Of a stretch of 64,000 bases of DNA, positions 10,939-22,600 are shown piece after piece. The first letter of the stretch is position 1, and each line of letters begins with the position of its first letter. The stretch is from Norana najaformis (taxonomy: Eukaryota; Annelida; Clitellata; Crassiclitellata; Hormogastridae): the NCBI GenBank assembly GCA_964023275.1, contig OZ029914.1, positions 35,452,424 through 35,516,423 of the forward strand, in the 5' to 3' direction. The position numbers and the translations under genes are program-made. Under the pieces are notes generated by a model, which was not told the origin of the DNA, did no database searches, and saw only the letters and a list, made by a program, of their open reading frames with translations.

Positions 10939-13010
10939 CCCTTTCCAGCCCGTTGGGTCCAATTGGACCCAAGCATTTGTAGATGATATAAAATCAATAT
11001 GAACCCCTATTGGGTCAATTTGGACCCATAGATACTACCTACAGTTATGTTTCATAAGTTTGCAAGTCACACACACTGTGAGTTTTGGAGATTGGTCACG
11101 TGACATTTGTTGTTTTGACGAGTATAATTGGCGAAAGTTTTACCAATTTTTCAAGAAGAATTCAAAAAGGGTACAAAAAGGGTAAGGCAGTTATAAAATT
11201 TTGGTACTATAAAAATATATTGTGGATTTGTAGGCTAGAGTGTATAGATTATGTATATTGGATTTATGAAATGTCAAAGTAGCTTAATATAATTCACAAA
11301 GTGATTGCGTCCAATTGGATCCAATGGGAATTAACGATAAAGACACACAGAAAACACTCACACATGCACACACACGCACTTCTACACTACAGATGATTTA
11401 TATATTGAGCAGAGTTGTATGCAATAATGTCCAGCATTTCTGTGATATAGTTCAGATTTTGTTTTGTGTTATGGCATGTTTCGTACATGTTTTTATACAT
11501 GGAATATGTTCGATAATTTACAGATACCGACGAAATGCTGAACAGGGGCAAAAGTCCTTCTGCTGATGGGAAGGTGACATTTCTGATGTTGATATACCAC
11601 TAGAAGAATCAGATGATGAGAAAGCCACTGCAACCCACACAGCCAAAAAGATCTGCTCCAACACTAGACAGCAAAGTATGCCTACAACAGTTTCGGTCAA
11701 GTCAGCCGATTTTGGGAATAGTGATGGTGGAGTGGAGCTGACCTGTTCAGACGATGAAGATGACATGCCTTTTAGCCGCCAGATCCAACCAACACCAACA
11801 AAAAGAAACTGCAACCAGATGCAGACAAAATCAGTCATTGAAATGGAGAGCTCGTGACATGAGAGCAGTTGATGAATCCTGCTCTTCTGCCTTCATGGAA
11901 CCATGTGATGACTCTAGGACTTTATCATATTTCAAGAAATTTGTAGATGTCGACATGATCAGCCACATAAAGGACCAGACAAACCTGTACTATGTCCAGA
12001 AGACTGGAAGATCTTTGAATGTGACAAAAGAAGAGATCAAACAGTTTATTGGAATCCATATTCTGACAGGCATCGTGAAGATGCCTAGTTACAGGCAGTA
12101 CGGGGCAGATTCTACACGTGTTTCCACTATCGCTGATGTCAAATCACAGCAGAATTGATAAACTTTGATCTTTTCCCCATGTGAATGACAACTCCAACAT
12201 GTTACGTCGAGCTGACCCAGGATATGAGAAGCTCTACAAAGTACGGCCATTCATTGACTGTCTGCACAAGAACTTTGCTAAAGTTGAACCAGAAGAATAC
12301 AGCGCTCTCGATGAAATTGTAATTTCATTCAAAGGCCAAAGTACTCTGAAGCAGTATATCAAGAATAAACCACACAAATGGGGCATAAAAGTATTTCCAA
12401 TGGCTGCAGCTTGTAGTTTTTTCTATGAGTTTTAAATTTATGTTGCCAATGGCACAGTAGCCAGCAAGACAGGAATTGGAATTAGCGGTGATGTAGTTTT
12501 GCATCTCATGGAAGGCTTGCCCACTGGAACAAATTACAGTACAAGGTATTCAAGGACAACTCGTTCACATCATATCGGTTGATTCTGGAGCTGAAGAGAG
12601 CACGCTTTGCAAAATCTGTTGATGATGCGCGATTTGACATCATTGACCTTTGGCCTGAACATTCATCCAACAAGCACCGCTATGCGATGTGTAAGGTCAC
12701 AAAGTCCCGGTTTTGTTGCATGAAATGTAATGTTGCCCTGTGCCTAACTAAAGACAACCACTTTGAAGCTTACCATAAGCACGGATAGATTGGTAGGACC
12801 AGTTATGATGGTGCTTGGACTCCCTGTGCATATAGAGTAGTGGACTGAACTGGCAATTCCCACTGGGTCCAAATGGACCCTTTTCTGTATTTTTTAATAA
12901 ATTAAAATAAAATAAATTTTTTTACAGTTCTTATGTATTTTAGGTGGGAATGATAAGATTTTGTGGTAAATTTTTTTTGGACCATTGTAATTAATTTGGG
13001 CTGGAAAGGG
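10939..13010 (+). mobile_element. piggyBac element 1, complete ends, inactive
   Basis: A 2,072-bp element with perfect 13-bp terminal inverted repeats (CCCTTTCCAGCCC at 10939; GGGCTGGAAAGGG ending at 13010), flanked by the TTAA target duplication at 10935-10938 and 13011-13014. Subterminal near-palindromes occur on both sides: TGGGTCCAATTGGACCCA near 10954, a variant near 11013, and TGGGTCCAAATGGACCC near 12864. Block B has one uninterrupted TTAA at the matching point (near 35612). The transposase inside is broken. The intact ends and clean empty site show insertion after the block duplication. Confidence 0.95.
11560..12787 (+). pseudogene. piggyBac transposase, frameshifted
   Basis: Acidic N terminus (EESDDEK, CSDDEDDM), then the DNA-binding/dimerisation part (SYFKKFVDVDMISHIKDQTN; EIKQFIGIHILTGIVKMPSY) at 11754-12158. 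The first catalytic-Asp block (LDEIVISFKGQ...NKPHKWGIKVF) is at 12181-12435. A later block has KDNSFTSYRLILELK near 12555-12605, and the C-terminal Cys-rich part (CKVTKSRFCCMKCNVALCLT) is at 12690-12760. At least three frame changes or stops separate these parts, and several hundred bases of the catalytic core seem missing. The family cuts and pastes at TTAA; this copy cannot make active enzyme. Confidence 0.9.
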
Positions 13011-13089
13011 TTAAGCGCCGGTAAGGCAGTCGGGTTTCCCATAAATACACGTACGTCGGCCTCCACGTTCATGCACTGCATCTAGTCTT

Positions 13090-14070
13090 CAAGCCCTTAG
13101 ATTATCCTCGCCTTCGCTTGAACGAGTATACAGACGTTCTGGCGACCATTTTGTCCTCAGTAAACTAAAGACCTATCAGTGGATATCACAGCCAACTTAT
13201 GTCCTGCAAGAAACAATATCTGTCCTGTTTTACTTACCTTAATTCAACCAATTCTCGAAATCTTTGGAAAATGATTAACAATCTTCTTCATTAAGCTCCT
13301 CTCATCCTCTCCCAAACTCTATCACATCTCCATCCGTAACCAATTCCTTTGCATCCTTCTTTACCCACAAAGTCTTCTCCTTCAGTGTTCTACCCCAGAT
13401 ATATTCCTTTGGGTCATCAGGAGGATCATACTGGATGATCCAGTTGACATTTTTTATGTCTACACCTAGTTCACTCCAAACTTGACTATTGCAACTCTCT
13501 CTTTCTGACATTGACTCATATAAAAGGCCTACAAACAATCCAGAATGCTCTAGCCCGTGTAGTTAAAAAGGCATTACTGCATAATCTCAGTGCTCAAAAT
13601 CATTTTATTAGCTTTAGATCCCTTTGCGCATCCACTACAACATTGTATCTCTTATACATACAATGCCTTTCAAACTTCTCAACCCTCTTACGTAAAATAG
13701 TCAGCTATTCACTATCCAACCGTCCAGATCTATTCGCTCTTCTTCATACCTTTCTCCGTATCGACCTCGAGTCTCCTCCTCTCAAATTCTACAACAGCTC
13801 AATCATCGCGGTGCCAGCTCTTTGGAAAGAACTCACGAAAGACCAACGCCAGTTCTCACATCCCCCTTCCTTGTCTGTCAGTATGAGCATTTCTCCTTTG
13901 CCCCTCATTCCGCCAGCTTTTCACTCAAGACTAAAAACATAAATTTTCAAGCTACCATACTTCTGCTTATGCTCATGCACCATGATCATCTCATGACCAC
14001 TGTCACCAACGATTTCCACCGTAGCACCCTTCCGTCTACCCCGACTCTGACCTGGCACCGAAACTGACCA
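13090..14070 (+). mobile_element. LINE ORF2 relic (CR1/L2-like), block A
   Basis: Frames near 13240-13500 give LNSTNSRNLWKMINNLLH and [11 protein letters not shown], typical of the region before the reverse transcriptase. The 13511-13942 frame begins [17 protein letters not shown] and later reads LKFYNSS...PALWKEL, typical of the region after it. The reverse-transcriptase core is absent, so the element is internally deleted. Block B carries the same relic at about 35700-36690. Confidence 0.65.
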
Positions 14071-14725
14071 AACATGTCCTGTCCTGGCCATTGCGAAACT
14101 GATCTGATATAGCTACGGGGAATAATCTGGTTTATCTGACGCGGCTCTTGTATGGCGCAGAGAAATGTAAGAGACTTGTATTTATATTTCAGGTTCACAA
14201 TCAGCAAATGAAAAGTCTTTAAGTTCTGGATGACAGTAAGTAGTAGATATGTCTAATCTGGCCCTTGTATTCCCCTATTATAAAGCGAAAACTGATACCA
14301 GATCAAGACACTTTGTGGAACTGTTTATAAAGACTCCAAAGTCACAAAACACCCTTTATCAAAGCAGCCTTAATTTTCATGATTGTGTACTTGCAATAAA
14401 GCATGGTAAAATAATCAGATACTTCATTACATGTTGTCATGGATGCAGTGTCTTATTTAATGTGACCCTAATTTAATAAACAGACTTCTGCGACACTGTG
14501 ATATTAATGCACTAGGCCTAAGTCAACATTGTGAAATAAATTAAAACCGCACACTATTTTAGTATGTTAAAGAAGTCCATTTGCATTCTGAGAGGTCAGG
14601 GACACAGTGGCCGAGCCAGCAGCATATTTGTCTAGTGAAGAATAGATCAATGGTTTCAGCATGCTTATGTTTAGTTAGGAACCTTGGATAAGTAATATTT
14701 TAGTGAAATTATCCTCTTCAACTAA
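14071..14725. other. Intron-like sequence, no gene recognised
   Basis: Collinear with 36695-37362. No exon was recognised between the tail exon and the terminal exon. Confidence 0.45.
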
Positions 14726-14890
14726 AGCCAAATTTGGTATCATAATCATCTTGAAAGCAGATGCCAAGCCAAGACATTTGGCACCATCCACTGGACATTT
14801 GAAAAGGTAATCGAGTGCCTTCTCTTCATAAACAAGATAGTGGCAAAGAAGTCAACAACCTTTCTTTACAAATTACACAGCTAGACAACA
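14726..14890. other. Highly conserved intronic stretch
   Basis: About 165 bases essentially identical to 37363-37527 while both flanks differ by several percent. One minus-strand frame is open through [17 protein letters not shown], but no matching ADAM17 segment or convincing splice-site pair was found. Confidence 0.4.
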
Positions 14891-15028
14891 AACAGCTGAT
14901 TTTACTTGACATAGCCGAATAGAACTAGTGACAAGGCAAATGTGCTATACAGTCTTTTCCAATGGGCTACGGGTAAAGTCGACACTGAAGCTCAAGTACT
15001 TGAGACATGAAAGGAAAACCAAACTCAC

Positions 15029-15115
15029 ACGTCGTAGCGCCTGTTTTCCAGTTGATGGCGGAGAAGATGGCGGAGAAGTTGGAGGAGAACCAAACTTTGC
15101 TTCAGTCATGATTTC
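15029..15115 (-). CDS. ADAM17-like cytoplasmic-tail exon, block A
   Basis: An 87-bp phase-0 exon with strong acceptor TTTACTGTTTGTTTTGCTTAG and strong donor GTGAGT. It encodes [20 protein letters not shown] followed by STGKQALRR. The Pro/Ser-rich run resembles the proline-rich cytoplasmic tail of ADAM17-type sheddases, where SH3 proteins and kinases act. Phase fits both the TM exon (18012-18100) and the terminal exon (10338-10421). The paralogue at 37664-37750 has the same length. Confidence 0.7.
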
Positions 15116-15494
15116 CTAAGCAAAACAAACAGTAAAAAGCAAATTTTGCCATTTCTTCTTCAGTGGTCAACGGCATTCAAACATTTTACTCTGTCAAAAG
15201 TCAGGTTTCCTAATGCACTGATTAAAAAGGTCATATAACTTTAAGCAAAATTTCAACATTTGCAGCCTAAACTATTTTAGGATAGTTTGTTCAGTAGACT
15301 GCTTATAGTTGGTAAATTAATTACTAGATCGTATTAAATAGGGCTAGTAATTTTAAAATTATGTAAATGGAGCCAAGTAATAACTGTGATTGACGCATTT
15401 GCGCAACCTCTGGTTAAAGGTTAACCATATTACAAACTGAATAACCAAGTTTGTTGTCATTCTGAACCAGCCTAAGAGAGGAACACCAAAGAAT

Positions 15495-15706
15495 TCTATA
15501 TAATCATTATTGTTATTATTATTATTATCATTGCTATGATATTCAGTAGTTCTTAAAAAAATTATCAACACTCGGAAATAACATATAAATTTAACTGATA
15601 AATTTCTTAACACATTAAACGGTAAATGGTATTTATTATTATTACTATTATGATTATTATTATAGGTATTAATGTTATTATTTTTTAATTATTATTATAA
15701 TTATTA

Positions 15707-15755
<49 letters not shown>

Positions 15756-15762
15756 CAACAGC
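15495..15762 (+). repeat. (ATT)n microsatellite
   Basis: Imperfect ATT/TTA repeats, densest at 15700-15757, with further runs at 15929-15972 and 16620-16665. The matching site in block B (38255-38330) has a single shorter run. Confidence 0.95.
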
Positions 15763-16610
15763 AAAGTCCAGCGACATTGTTCAGGTAGCACAACCAGTAT
15801 TAGGCACACGTGCACCCATCGAGGGCCCTTCCTACGTTTCCAGAGTATGATGTCGACAGCCGGAAGTGAATGCATAGGTTGATGGGAAAGGTCAAGTGCA
15901 GTTTCCAGGTCAGAGAGTTCAAGGTTATTATTATTATTAATATTATTATTATTAGTAGTAGTAGTATTATTAGAATAAGCAACCCTGAGTTAGTGGTCGC
16001 GTAAGTGTAGAGCGTTCTGTCGGCGTTTCTTCGATGAAGCGCAAAATCTTCCGGTGCAGATCGGACGAACATCCAGCACCATCAACTCCCTCCTCTTCAC
16101 CGCCGTCGTCATCTGCTTCGATGGCGCCTGCGTCGTAGGCTTCACTGACCAGAGCGTCGACGTCTCCTCGACCTCGACCCGCCGGCTGACTTTTGTCAGG
16201 CGGTGTGGCTCCTTGACCCAGACGACCGGTTGGGGCCCGTCGGCTGGGTCTCGACGACCAGCTCCAGGTTCTCCGCGCTTCTTTAATCTTGGCTTCCGGC
16301 ACCGCCTTCTCTCCTTCTTTAATTTCAGCTGTAGGCGCCGTCTTGTTCTTCGTTGTATTGTTGTCTATGAAGACCTTGATTTGCGACTGGATACGCTCGC
16401 TCGTTGCACCAAGTGCGAGTTCTGAGATCATGAATTTGTCTGATTGCCTCTTCTGAGCTAAATCCTTCACATCTCGTTCGTCTTATCTCCCGTTAACCAT
16501 TGTTAATGCTTTGTCAAAATTGAAGTCAATCGCTTCTTCTCCCATCGATGGAAGGTCGCACGGAGACACCTCTTCTCGGTCAGGTAGAAGACAAGGGAAA
16601 TTATGAGGAA
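15763..16610 (-). mobile_element. Block A-specific insertion with GC-rich coding remnant
   Basis: About 0.85 kb lying inside the ATT repeat and absent from block B. Its 15970-16470 portion is clearly more GC-rich than the surroundings. Read on the minus strand from ATG near 16545 it gives MGEEAIDFNFDKALTMVNGR, one in-frame TAA, then a 166-codon open stretch: Lys/Gln-rich, then Arg/Pro-rich, then acidic. The family was not recognised. A gag- or ORF1-like piece of a retroelement is possible but unproven. No terminal repeats were found. Confidence 0.4.
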
Positions 16611-18011
16611 GCTTCATAAATTATTGGAATTATTATTAAAATTATTATTATCATTGTTATTATCTTGTTGTTGTTATGACGCTCCCCTTTAAGCATATGA
16701 CTCCATAATTAATTATAGACCTATATTTAAGATTCATCTTCCTTCAATCTAAAACTGCTATTATCTGCTACTTAGAAGATAACTATCTAGAATGGCTAAA
16801 TCAAGTAGGTAACCAGATTTCAGAAAAAAGAGACATCCTCACATCTATAACTAAACTGATGAGCGCATCCATATCTTTCTTTTCTTTCCTGTCCTATAAC
16901 AGACAAACCGCTCTTACCAAATCTCAGCTCTTATTATTTAGACTAAGCCTGGGTTCACCTTAACAGAGATGCGTCTATATGGCTACTAACAGTTACAGTC
17001 TTATAAGCATTCGATATAATACCATATCATCAAAATACCGGCCACATAAGACAGGTATTACTGGCATCATTAATATTAATTCAGTTTCAAAGTCATATCA
17101 ATTAGGCATCAATCAGATGCAATTCAGAAACTGTTTTTTCTTGCTGAATGAATAAAATCCAGCAAGAGAAGACTGGGCAAGTTATTGATCTAACAGAAAT
17201 GAATTAAAATGTACAGTGCCTCCTAAACTTCAGCTAAACATAGCCCGGTGATGAGCACAGAATTCTGGTGGTAGGCAAGAAATTATATTATTAGATGTGC
17301 TTCAAAGTCAGGCATGTCGATGTAGGGTGATGGTACATCCTAGGCCCAGTTGCTTTGGCCATTACACCAGCCAGTGTAGCTAGGCCTACGATGGGGATGG
17401 TAATTTGAGGCCCACCCCTGTGACCAATACATGAGTCAATGTAAATACTGTCTGTTTACTCATCCGATGAGTAATCAGGAAACTGCCTGCAATAAGTTCT
17501 TCTCCTAGCATCTGTTTCTTCTGCCAAATTTCCAGCATACGTTTCTGCAAGATGTGAGGCGGAATTCACATTCACGCAGAATTCATTAAAAAAGCACATT
17601 ATGACACTAAGTCAGCGTTGCATGTTGGGTCGTTCGATTGTCCAAATAAATACATCTTCTGCATACAGCAACTTTGCCTGGGAGAAACAAATTCAGGTTC
17701 AAACAAAGATCGTGTTAGGTCAAACCCAGAAACATGAGTGACAGACTATTCGTGAATAGAACTGCTTTTGGAGAACAGTGTAGCCACAAACTCAGCTAGA
17801 GCAGACTGATAACAGGAGGTTGTAAATCTAACTGTGACCAGTAAAGGAAAGGGAAACAGAGGCATTTCATCCAAGAAACATTGAATACCATACATTAAAG
17901 GAACAAACATCTTTAGCGTTTTATAAATGGAAGTTGTTGAGTTTTACTATGGTATGAGTCTACAACAGATGTAATAAAATGTGTTGTTGTCTGATAAATC
18001 CGCCGACTTAC
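16611..18011. other. Intron with near-identical paralogue
   Basis: Intron between the TM and tail exons. From about 16.87 kb on it is roughly 99% identical to 38.54-39.68 kb, far closer than the rest of the block. A candidate alternative 3' exon at 17386-17544 is discussed under findings. Confidence 0.6.
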
Positions 18012-18100
18012 CAAATAGCATACAAAACAGCTTATGGGAACCCAGATAATGAGCGACAGTATCACTATGGTCCACACAATGTTGTTTCGCATAAATCTGA
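18012..18100 (-). CDS. ADAM17-like transmembrane exon, block A
   Basis: An 89-bp exon with acceptor GTGCTTCTTATTGTAG and donor GTAAGT. It reads [20 protein letters not shown] then PISCFVCYL, a clear membrane span aligning with the ADAM17 transmembrane segment ([20 protein letters not shown]). It begins with two bases that complete a codon, so it needs a phase-1 partner such as the CANDIS exon. Here the nearest upstream exon is gene A exon 8 (19571-19657), which ends in phase 0, so direct splicing would shift the frame. Confidence 0.85.
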
Positions 18101-18152
18101 CTACAATAAGAAGCACAGCATACAAGAAGTGCAATAATTTATACGAACTTAA

Positions 18153-19570
18153 CCGTATAGAGTCTGAATTAATTTTAAAGCCCAGCCTGTAAAGTCCAGT
18201 TTAATTTTACGTCATGACGTCAAAAGTCTGAATTATTTTACGTTTTTCCAAGAAATCTTCAACATTTTGTACAAGTCATTACTCGGTTACTACCGAAGAT
18301 AGAAAGATGCTTCTTACATCAAAATTTTCATAAATGTGTCCTCTTTCTAGCAGTCATATTGGTTTTGTAAAATAGCAAATTGGAGTGCCTACCATCACCC
18401 TGGAACTAAAAGCACCCAAAGTTTTTCCTTTGGACAAGAATGTTGTGTGGTAAAGTTTTAAAAATTGAAAAGTAATGTAAACTGCCTTATTCAGAATTAA
18501 GTCCTGAATAGAATGCTGCAAAAATTTTCAAAATCGGATAATAATTGGCCCAACAAACCTCAAAAGAGATCATACCCCTGAAGATCCAATTGGGCAAACT
18601 TTTCAGTGATGACGTCTTATTTGTGCAGCGGCAGTTCCGTAAAAGTTTTAAACTAAATTTATAATTTCCACAGGGGTTTCTTAATAATGGAATAAAGGAT
18701 AACAATAACAAGCATCCAAGGTGGCAATAATTTAATAATAAAACTAAGAAGACTATTATCAAAGCTGGGACAACATCATGGCTGCTGTGGCAAAGGTTCT
18801 GTTAGTAACAGTGGTCTAATGGTTAAGTTTGGTGATGTACCACTGGTTCATTAGTAATGTAGGGGTAACTATTCGTGATTTTTTCCTTTTGTATAGTATG
18901 TTTAGTATTAGTATTATTAGTGTAGGCTTCCAGTGCATTGATTTCCTTCAGAACATTAGGTGGTTCTGAAAAGAACCGTTTTAAGTTCAGGTGACGATTT
19001 CTTATCACAGAATAAAAATTATTGCCTAGAAAAAATCACTACCTGGGTCTGTAACTTATTATATACTGTGAACGTACTAAAATCAAAGAAACATCTGACA
19101 GAAGATATAGGCTGAAGGAAATACAAAAACTAAATCACAAGAAAATATACAAGTAATTTATATAGCACTTCAATAAAACACTTAAATGGCACTTCTTGGC
19201 TGATTATCTAAACCTCATTTACAACATGATGTATCTCTATCAGGTGTTGATATCACATTTAAAGCTAGAACAGACAAATTAGTGATGTTAGGGTTTAACA
19301 AATGTTATTCTGACTATAAGAATAAAATATAACATTCTAGAGGTTACTTCCGCTAAAGTGAAAAATGACAACAATCCAAAAGATAGCTTCTCTGCATGAA
19401 TTACATAGTTTTACAATGAATTATCCATTAAACTTTAATGCCAAAGAGCAAAGGCATAATTAATTTGCCACAGCATTCAAGTATGAAAATGAATAAAACA
19501 TTTGTTGAAATAATGAAATTGGAAAAGCCTGATTAAATGGCTAATAACAGGAAAGTATTTGAATACATAC
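18153..19570. other. No exon recognised where protease exons are expected
   Basis: Lies between gene A exon 8 and the block A transmembrane exon. The remaining protease, disintegrin and Cys-rich exons should be here, but both strands show only short AT-rich ORFs. Tandem TGACGTCA-like motifs occur near 18212-18225. Confidence 0.55.
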
Positions 19571-19657
19571 TTTCTTCACTTCAAACCCAAAGCCTGCATC
19601 GCAAGGATGAAACTGATGTCCTCTGTAGATCTGATCAATCCTGTCAATAACTGATAA
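19571..19657 (-). CDS. ADAM17: Gene A exon 8: start of metalloprotease domain
   Basis: Acceptor GTTGTTTTCTTTTAG, phase 0, 29 codons, donor GTATGT. Reads [16 protein letters not shown] then [13 protein letters not shown], matching ADAM17 LIELIDRVDDIYR...DNAGFKGYGIQI. This is the last gene A exon I can identify. Confidence 0.9.
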
Positions 19658-22600
19658 CTAAAAGAAAACAACTGCAAACTGAAAAAGTATGACATGCATC
19701 ACCAATTCAATAAAACTTCTTGCACTTTAAGGTAAATATAAAACCTTTGCGCTTCAGGCCTTCAAGCTCAATCTTCCAATGCAAATCTCTTCCACTTGAC
19801 GTAGCTGACTAGGTGAAGAAATATTTTCAGCTCAAGAACGGGGCAGGTATAACTCATAAATACATACATAAATATACTCATTGATAATAATATTACTACA
19901 TTTGTTCTTCTAAATTAACAAATGAAATGTGCAGAAAATATGCTTTGAATTTTTTACTTAGCCCAATCCTCCTTTCAATCTCAATTTAACTCAGTAATGC
20001 TATGATTTTTAATTTATCCCAATCCTGCTTAGGATTCTAATTTAACTCAGTCTTTGCTAACTGTTGTTTGAGAATCTGATTGTTTTGCCAAAAGACCTAA
20101 TCATCTTTAGGACTCCTACAGGTACCAGAAGAACTAATAAATTGACAGTCATCCTAAATCCTCTGCCTCTAACGACCTTTCCTTCAATCTCTTAAAAGTA
20201 ATAATTGTTACCTTAAACGTTATTTCACATAAATTCAGAGAGAAATAAATCATACAGATAGCCAATGATATTTTATTCCACTTAAATTCAAAGATAAATT
20301 AATAATTCATGGCAGATAATAATTCAAGAAATTAACCAGTCGGTTAGTTGTTTCTGTCACATCATTATTCCCAACATTTTTGACGAATCTTGGATCAGCC
20401 GCTAGATAGAGGTGGCATGTATTTTTGTCAGTATTCTTGCATACATCTCTCTTTGGCCGCGATTCTGAAATTTGTTACAAGTCATTTTGCAGAACAATAG
20501 ATGCAGACACTTCGTATACTTTTTATTCCATTACATCTTAAAAGTTTGCTTGTTTGTTTGTATATATGAATTTATCAATACGCCTAATACATCGACTTTT
20601 GTTACCTCTCAAAAGCGGTCTTTTAAGAAGTATTTAAAATTATATTGCTATCTAAACTGAAAAGTTTGCAAAAACAATGCTACTTCAGTACAGTCCGCGC
20701 CAATGACAGCATCCTTGGTCCGACAGCCATCTGTCTGAACTGTGTTGGATCTAATTAAAATTCATTTTCTAGGCGCTGCAGTATCAAATTACCCTATCCT
20801 GTAGCACATTTAGCCCTGCAGAATTCCAGGGCATTAGAGAATTCAGCATTCTTATAGCATTTGGGTAGCCTAATCAATAACTGTTATTTCTGCGTTTTAC
20901 TAAGCGCCACCATTTTATGCCTAAGCTTCAATCAATGGCTTTGCGCATTTGTGAGTGAATGACTTCCTTAAAGTCCCTACAAAGTCACTGTCTCAGAGGA
21001 GGCTCGAATCAGTACTCTCCGCCTTAAAAGTCAAGTGCTCTAACCAATCGGCTACCGTGCCTTAAGAACTGTAATCTAGGCCTTAGTACACCGCTGGACT
21101 TAAAGTCCCCAAAGAGAGATGGGAGGGGCATAAAGCCAATTGTGGAGAAAGTCGGACAAGAGGGAGGGAGGGGACTAAAGCAGTTCATTTTTCGCAGATT
21201 TCCTTTTTGGACACTCCCATATATATATATATTTATTTAAGAATTATATAATTACTCCTGGAAATAAAGTCACTAGAACAGTCAATTGAATTCTGAGTCT
21301 GAGAATCTAATTAATCCAAAAAACTGGAAAAAGTGTAACAATCGACTTTCGCAGATTTTTTGCAGTTTTGAGCAAAAAATTACAAGAATTGACCAAAAGC
21401 AAAACAACACAGACTGAATCCAACAATTTTAGCAGATGAGACTCAATGGGTTGGATAAATCCGTATTTTCTTCGATCACGTACTTTCAGTTTCGTTCATA
21501 AGAAGCTGATCAGTGACAGATTCCAATTCATCTCCACCATCACTTACATAGCCACATCGACTAAACAAAATCAAACATTCTCCAACAGTTTTCTTTTTTG
21601 TTTCTGTGCACAGGTAACAAACAAATTTCCTCATTCACAATTCAGTAATTGTTTGGTTTCTTATAATAATTTCAAATGGTATATGTCATTTACATAGTCA
21701 GTGAGAGACAGTAAAATCAAAAAACAACACCCAAGTTAGGAGCAGCATCAACTAAATTAACAAGTCATCCTGTTTTAAATATGTTTGCCATTCAAATTTT
21801 AAAGTTGCTACAGAGTGCCCAGCAGTAGAAAGAACTACAACCTACCTCAGTAGTACACACTAGAAGAAGTAAGAACATCTGCTTACATCCCTCTAAATCG
21901 AGTACAGATATTACATGCTCTATAGATTTATATAGATATTAGAAAACAACTGCGTTATTTCAGATTTTTAAGTTCTATTTAATTACAGGGGTCTTTGATT
22001 CTTCTGCCCAGCTATCTCTCGGTGGGTCCTATATTATCACATTTCAGCTGTAAATTAAAAGTTGTCAGCTTTTATTAGGTTGTGCAGCACATGTATCAAG
22101 CTGTGAAACATGGACTCTAAAACAATGCAAGAAAACTAGCAGAAAATTACATATGTTGCAAAAAAATCTCTCATTTTCAAGGGCAAAGCCTTTGACCTCT
22201 TGACCCATGAACCCAGATGGGCTCTGTTCCATACCTCCATCCACAAAACACCCAGGATTCAATTTTCAATAATTTATGAAAACCGTGGCTAAAGAGCTGC
22301 AGACTATCAGTATCTCATTACCCATGTAATGTAATAGTGGTACACCAGAAAGAAACACTAGTTTGAGATTAAAGGAACCTGTTGTTGTCCCATCTAAGGT
22401 CCGATTCCCTGTAAATGATCATGGTGTCATTCGTGGCATTTGGAACCAGATTCACTGCAGGCTGCAAATATCAACCATCGATATACGTATTTCAAGAATG
22501 CCAAATCCATCCATCCACCCATCCATCCACCCATTCACCCATCCATCCACCCATCCACCCACCCACCCAACCACCCATCCACCCACCCATCCACCCACCA

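Larger units (their letters stand above)
10838..13085 (+). repeat. Locus-specific repeat, copy 2 of 4, split by piggyBac
   Basis: Left part at 10838-10938 and right part at 13011-13085. The TTAA target of the piggyBac element lies in this unit. The uninterrupted counterpart is 35511-35695. Confidence 0.7.
2945..18152. repeat. Block A: segmental duplication, paralogous to 27506-39823
   Basis: Collinear with block B in the same orientation. It starts near GAAAATGCGC...CCTAGC.TCCGTCC (2945 / 27506) and ends after TATACGAACTTAA (18152 / 39823). Both contain the same exons and relic repeats in the same order. By eye, identity is about 90-97% over 3-15.6 kb and about 99% over 16.87-18.15 kb. Private to A: piggyBac at 10939-13010 and a ~0.85-kb insertion near 15.76-16.6 kb. 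Confidence 0.9.

Noticed and set aside
17913-18134. Stand-alone 73-aa membrane protein
   Set aside because: Only 18012-18100 is coding; flanks are intron with canonical acceptor and donor. It is the ADAM17-like TM exon.
18153-19570. Search for the missing metalloprotease exons of gene A
   Set aside because: No segment resembling the expected protease motifs with splice sites was found on the minus strand.
20930-21062. Candidate functional tRNA gene on minus strand
   Set aside because: A and B boxes are present, but the acceptor stem does not close and an unrelated SINE body follows.
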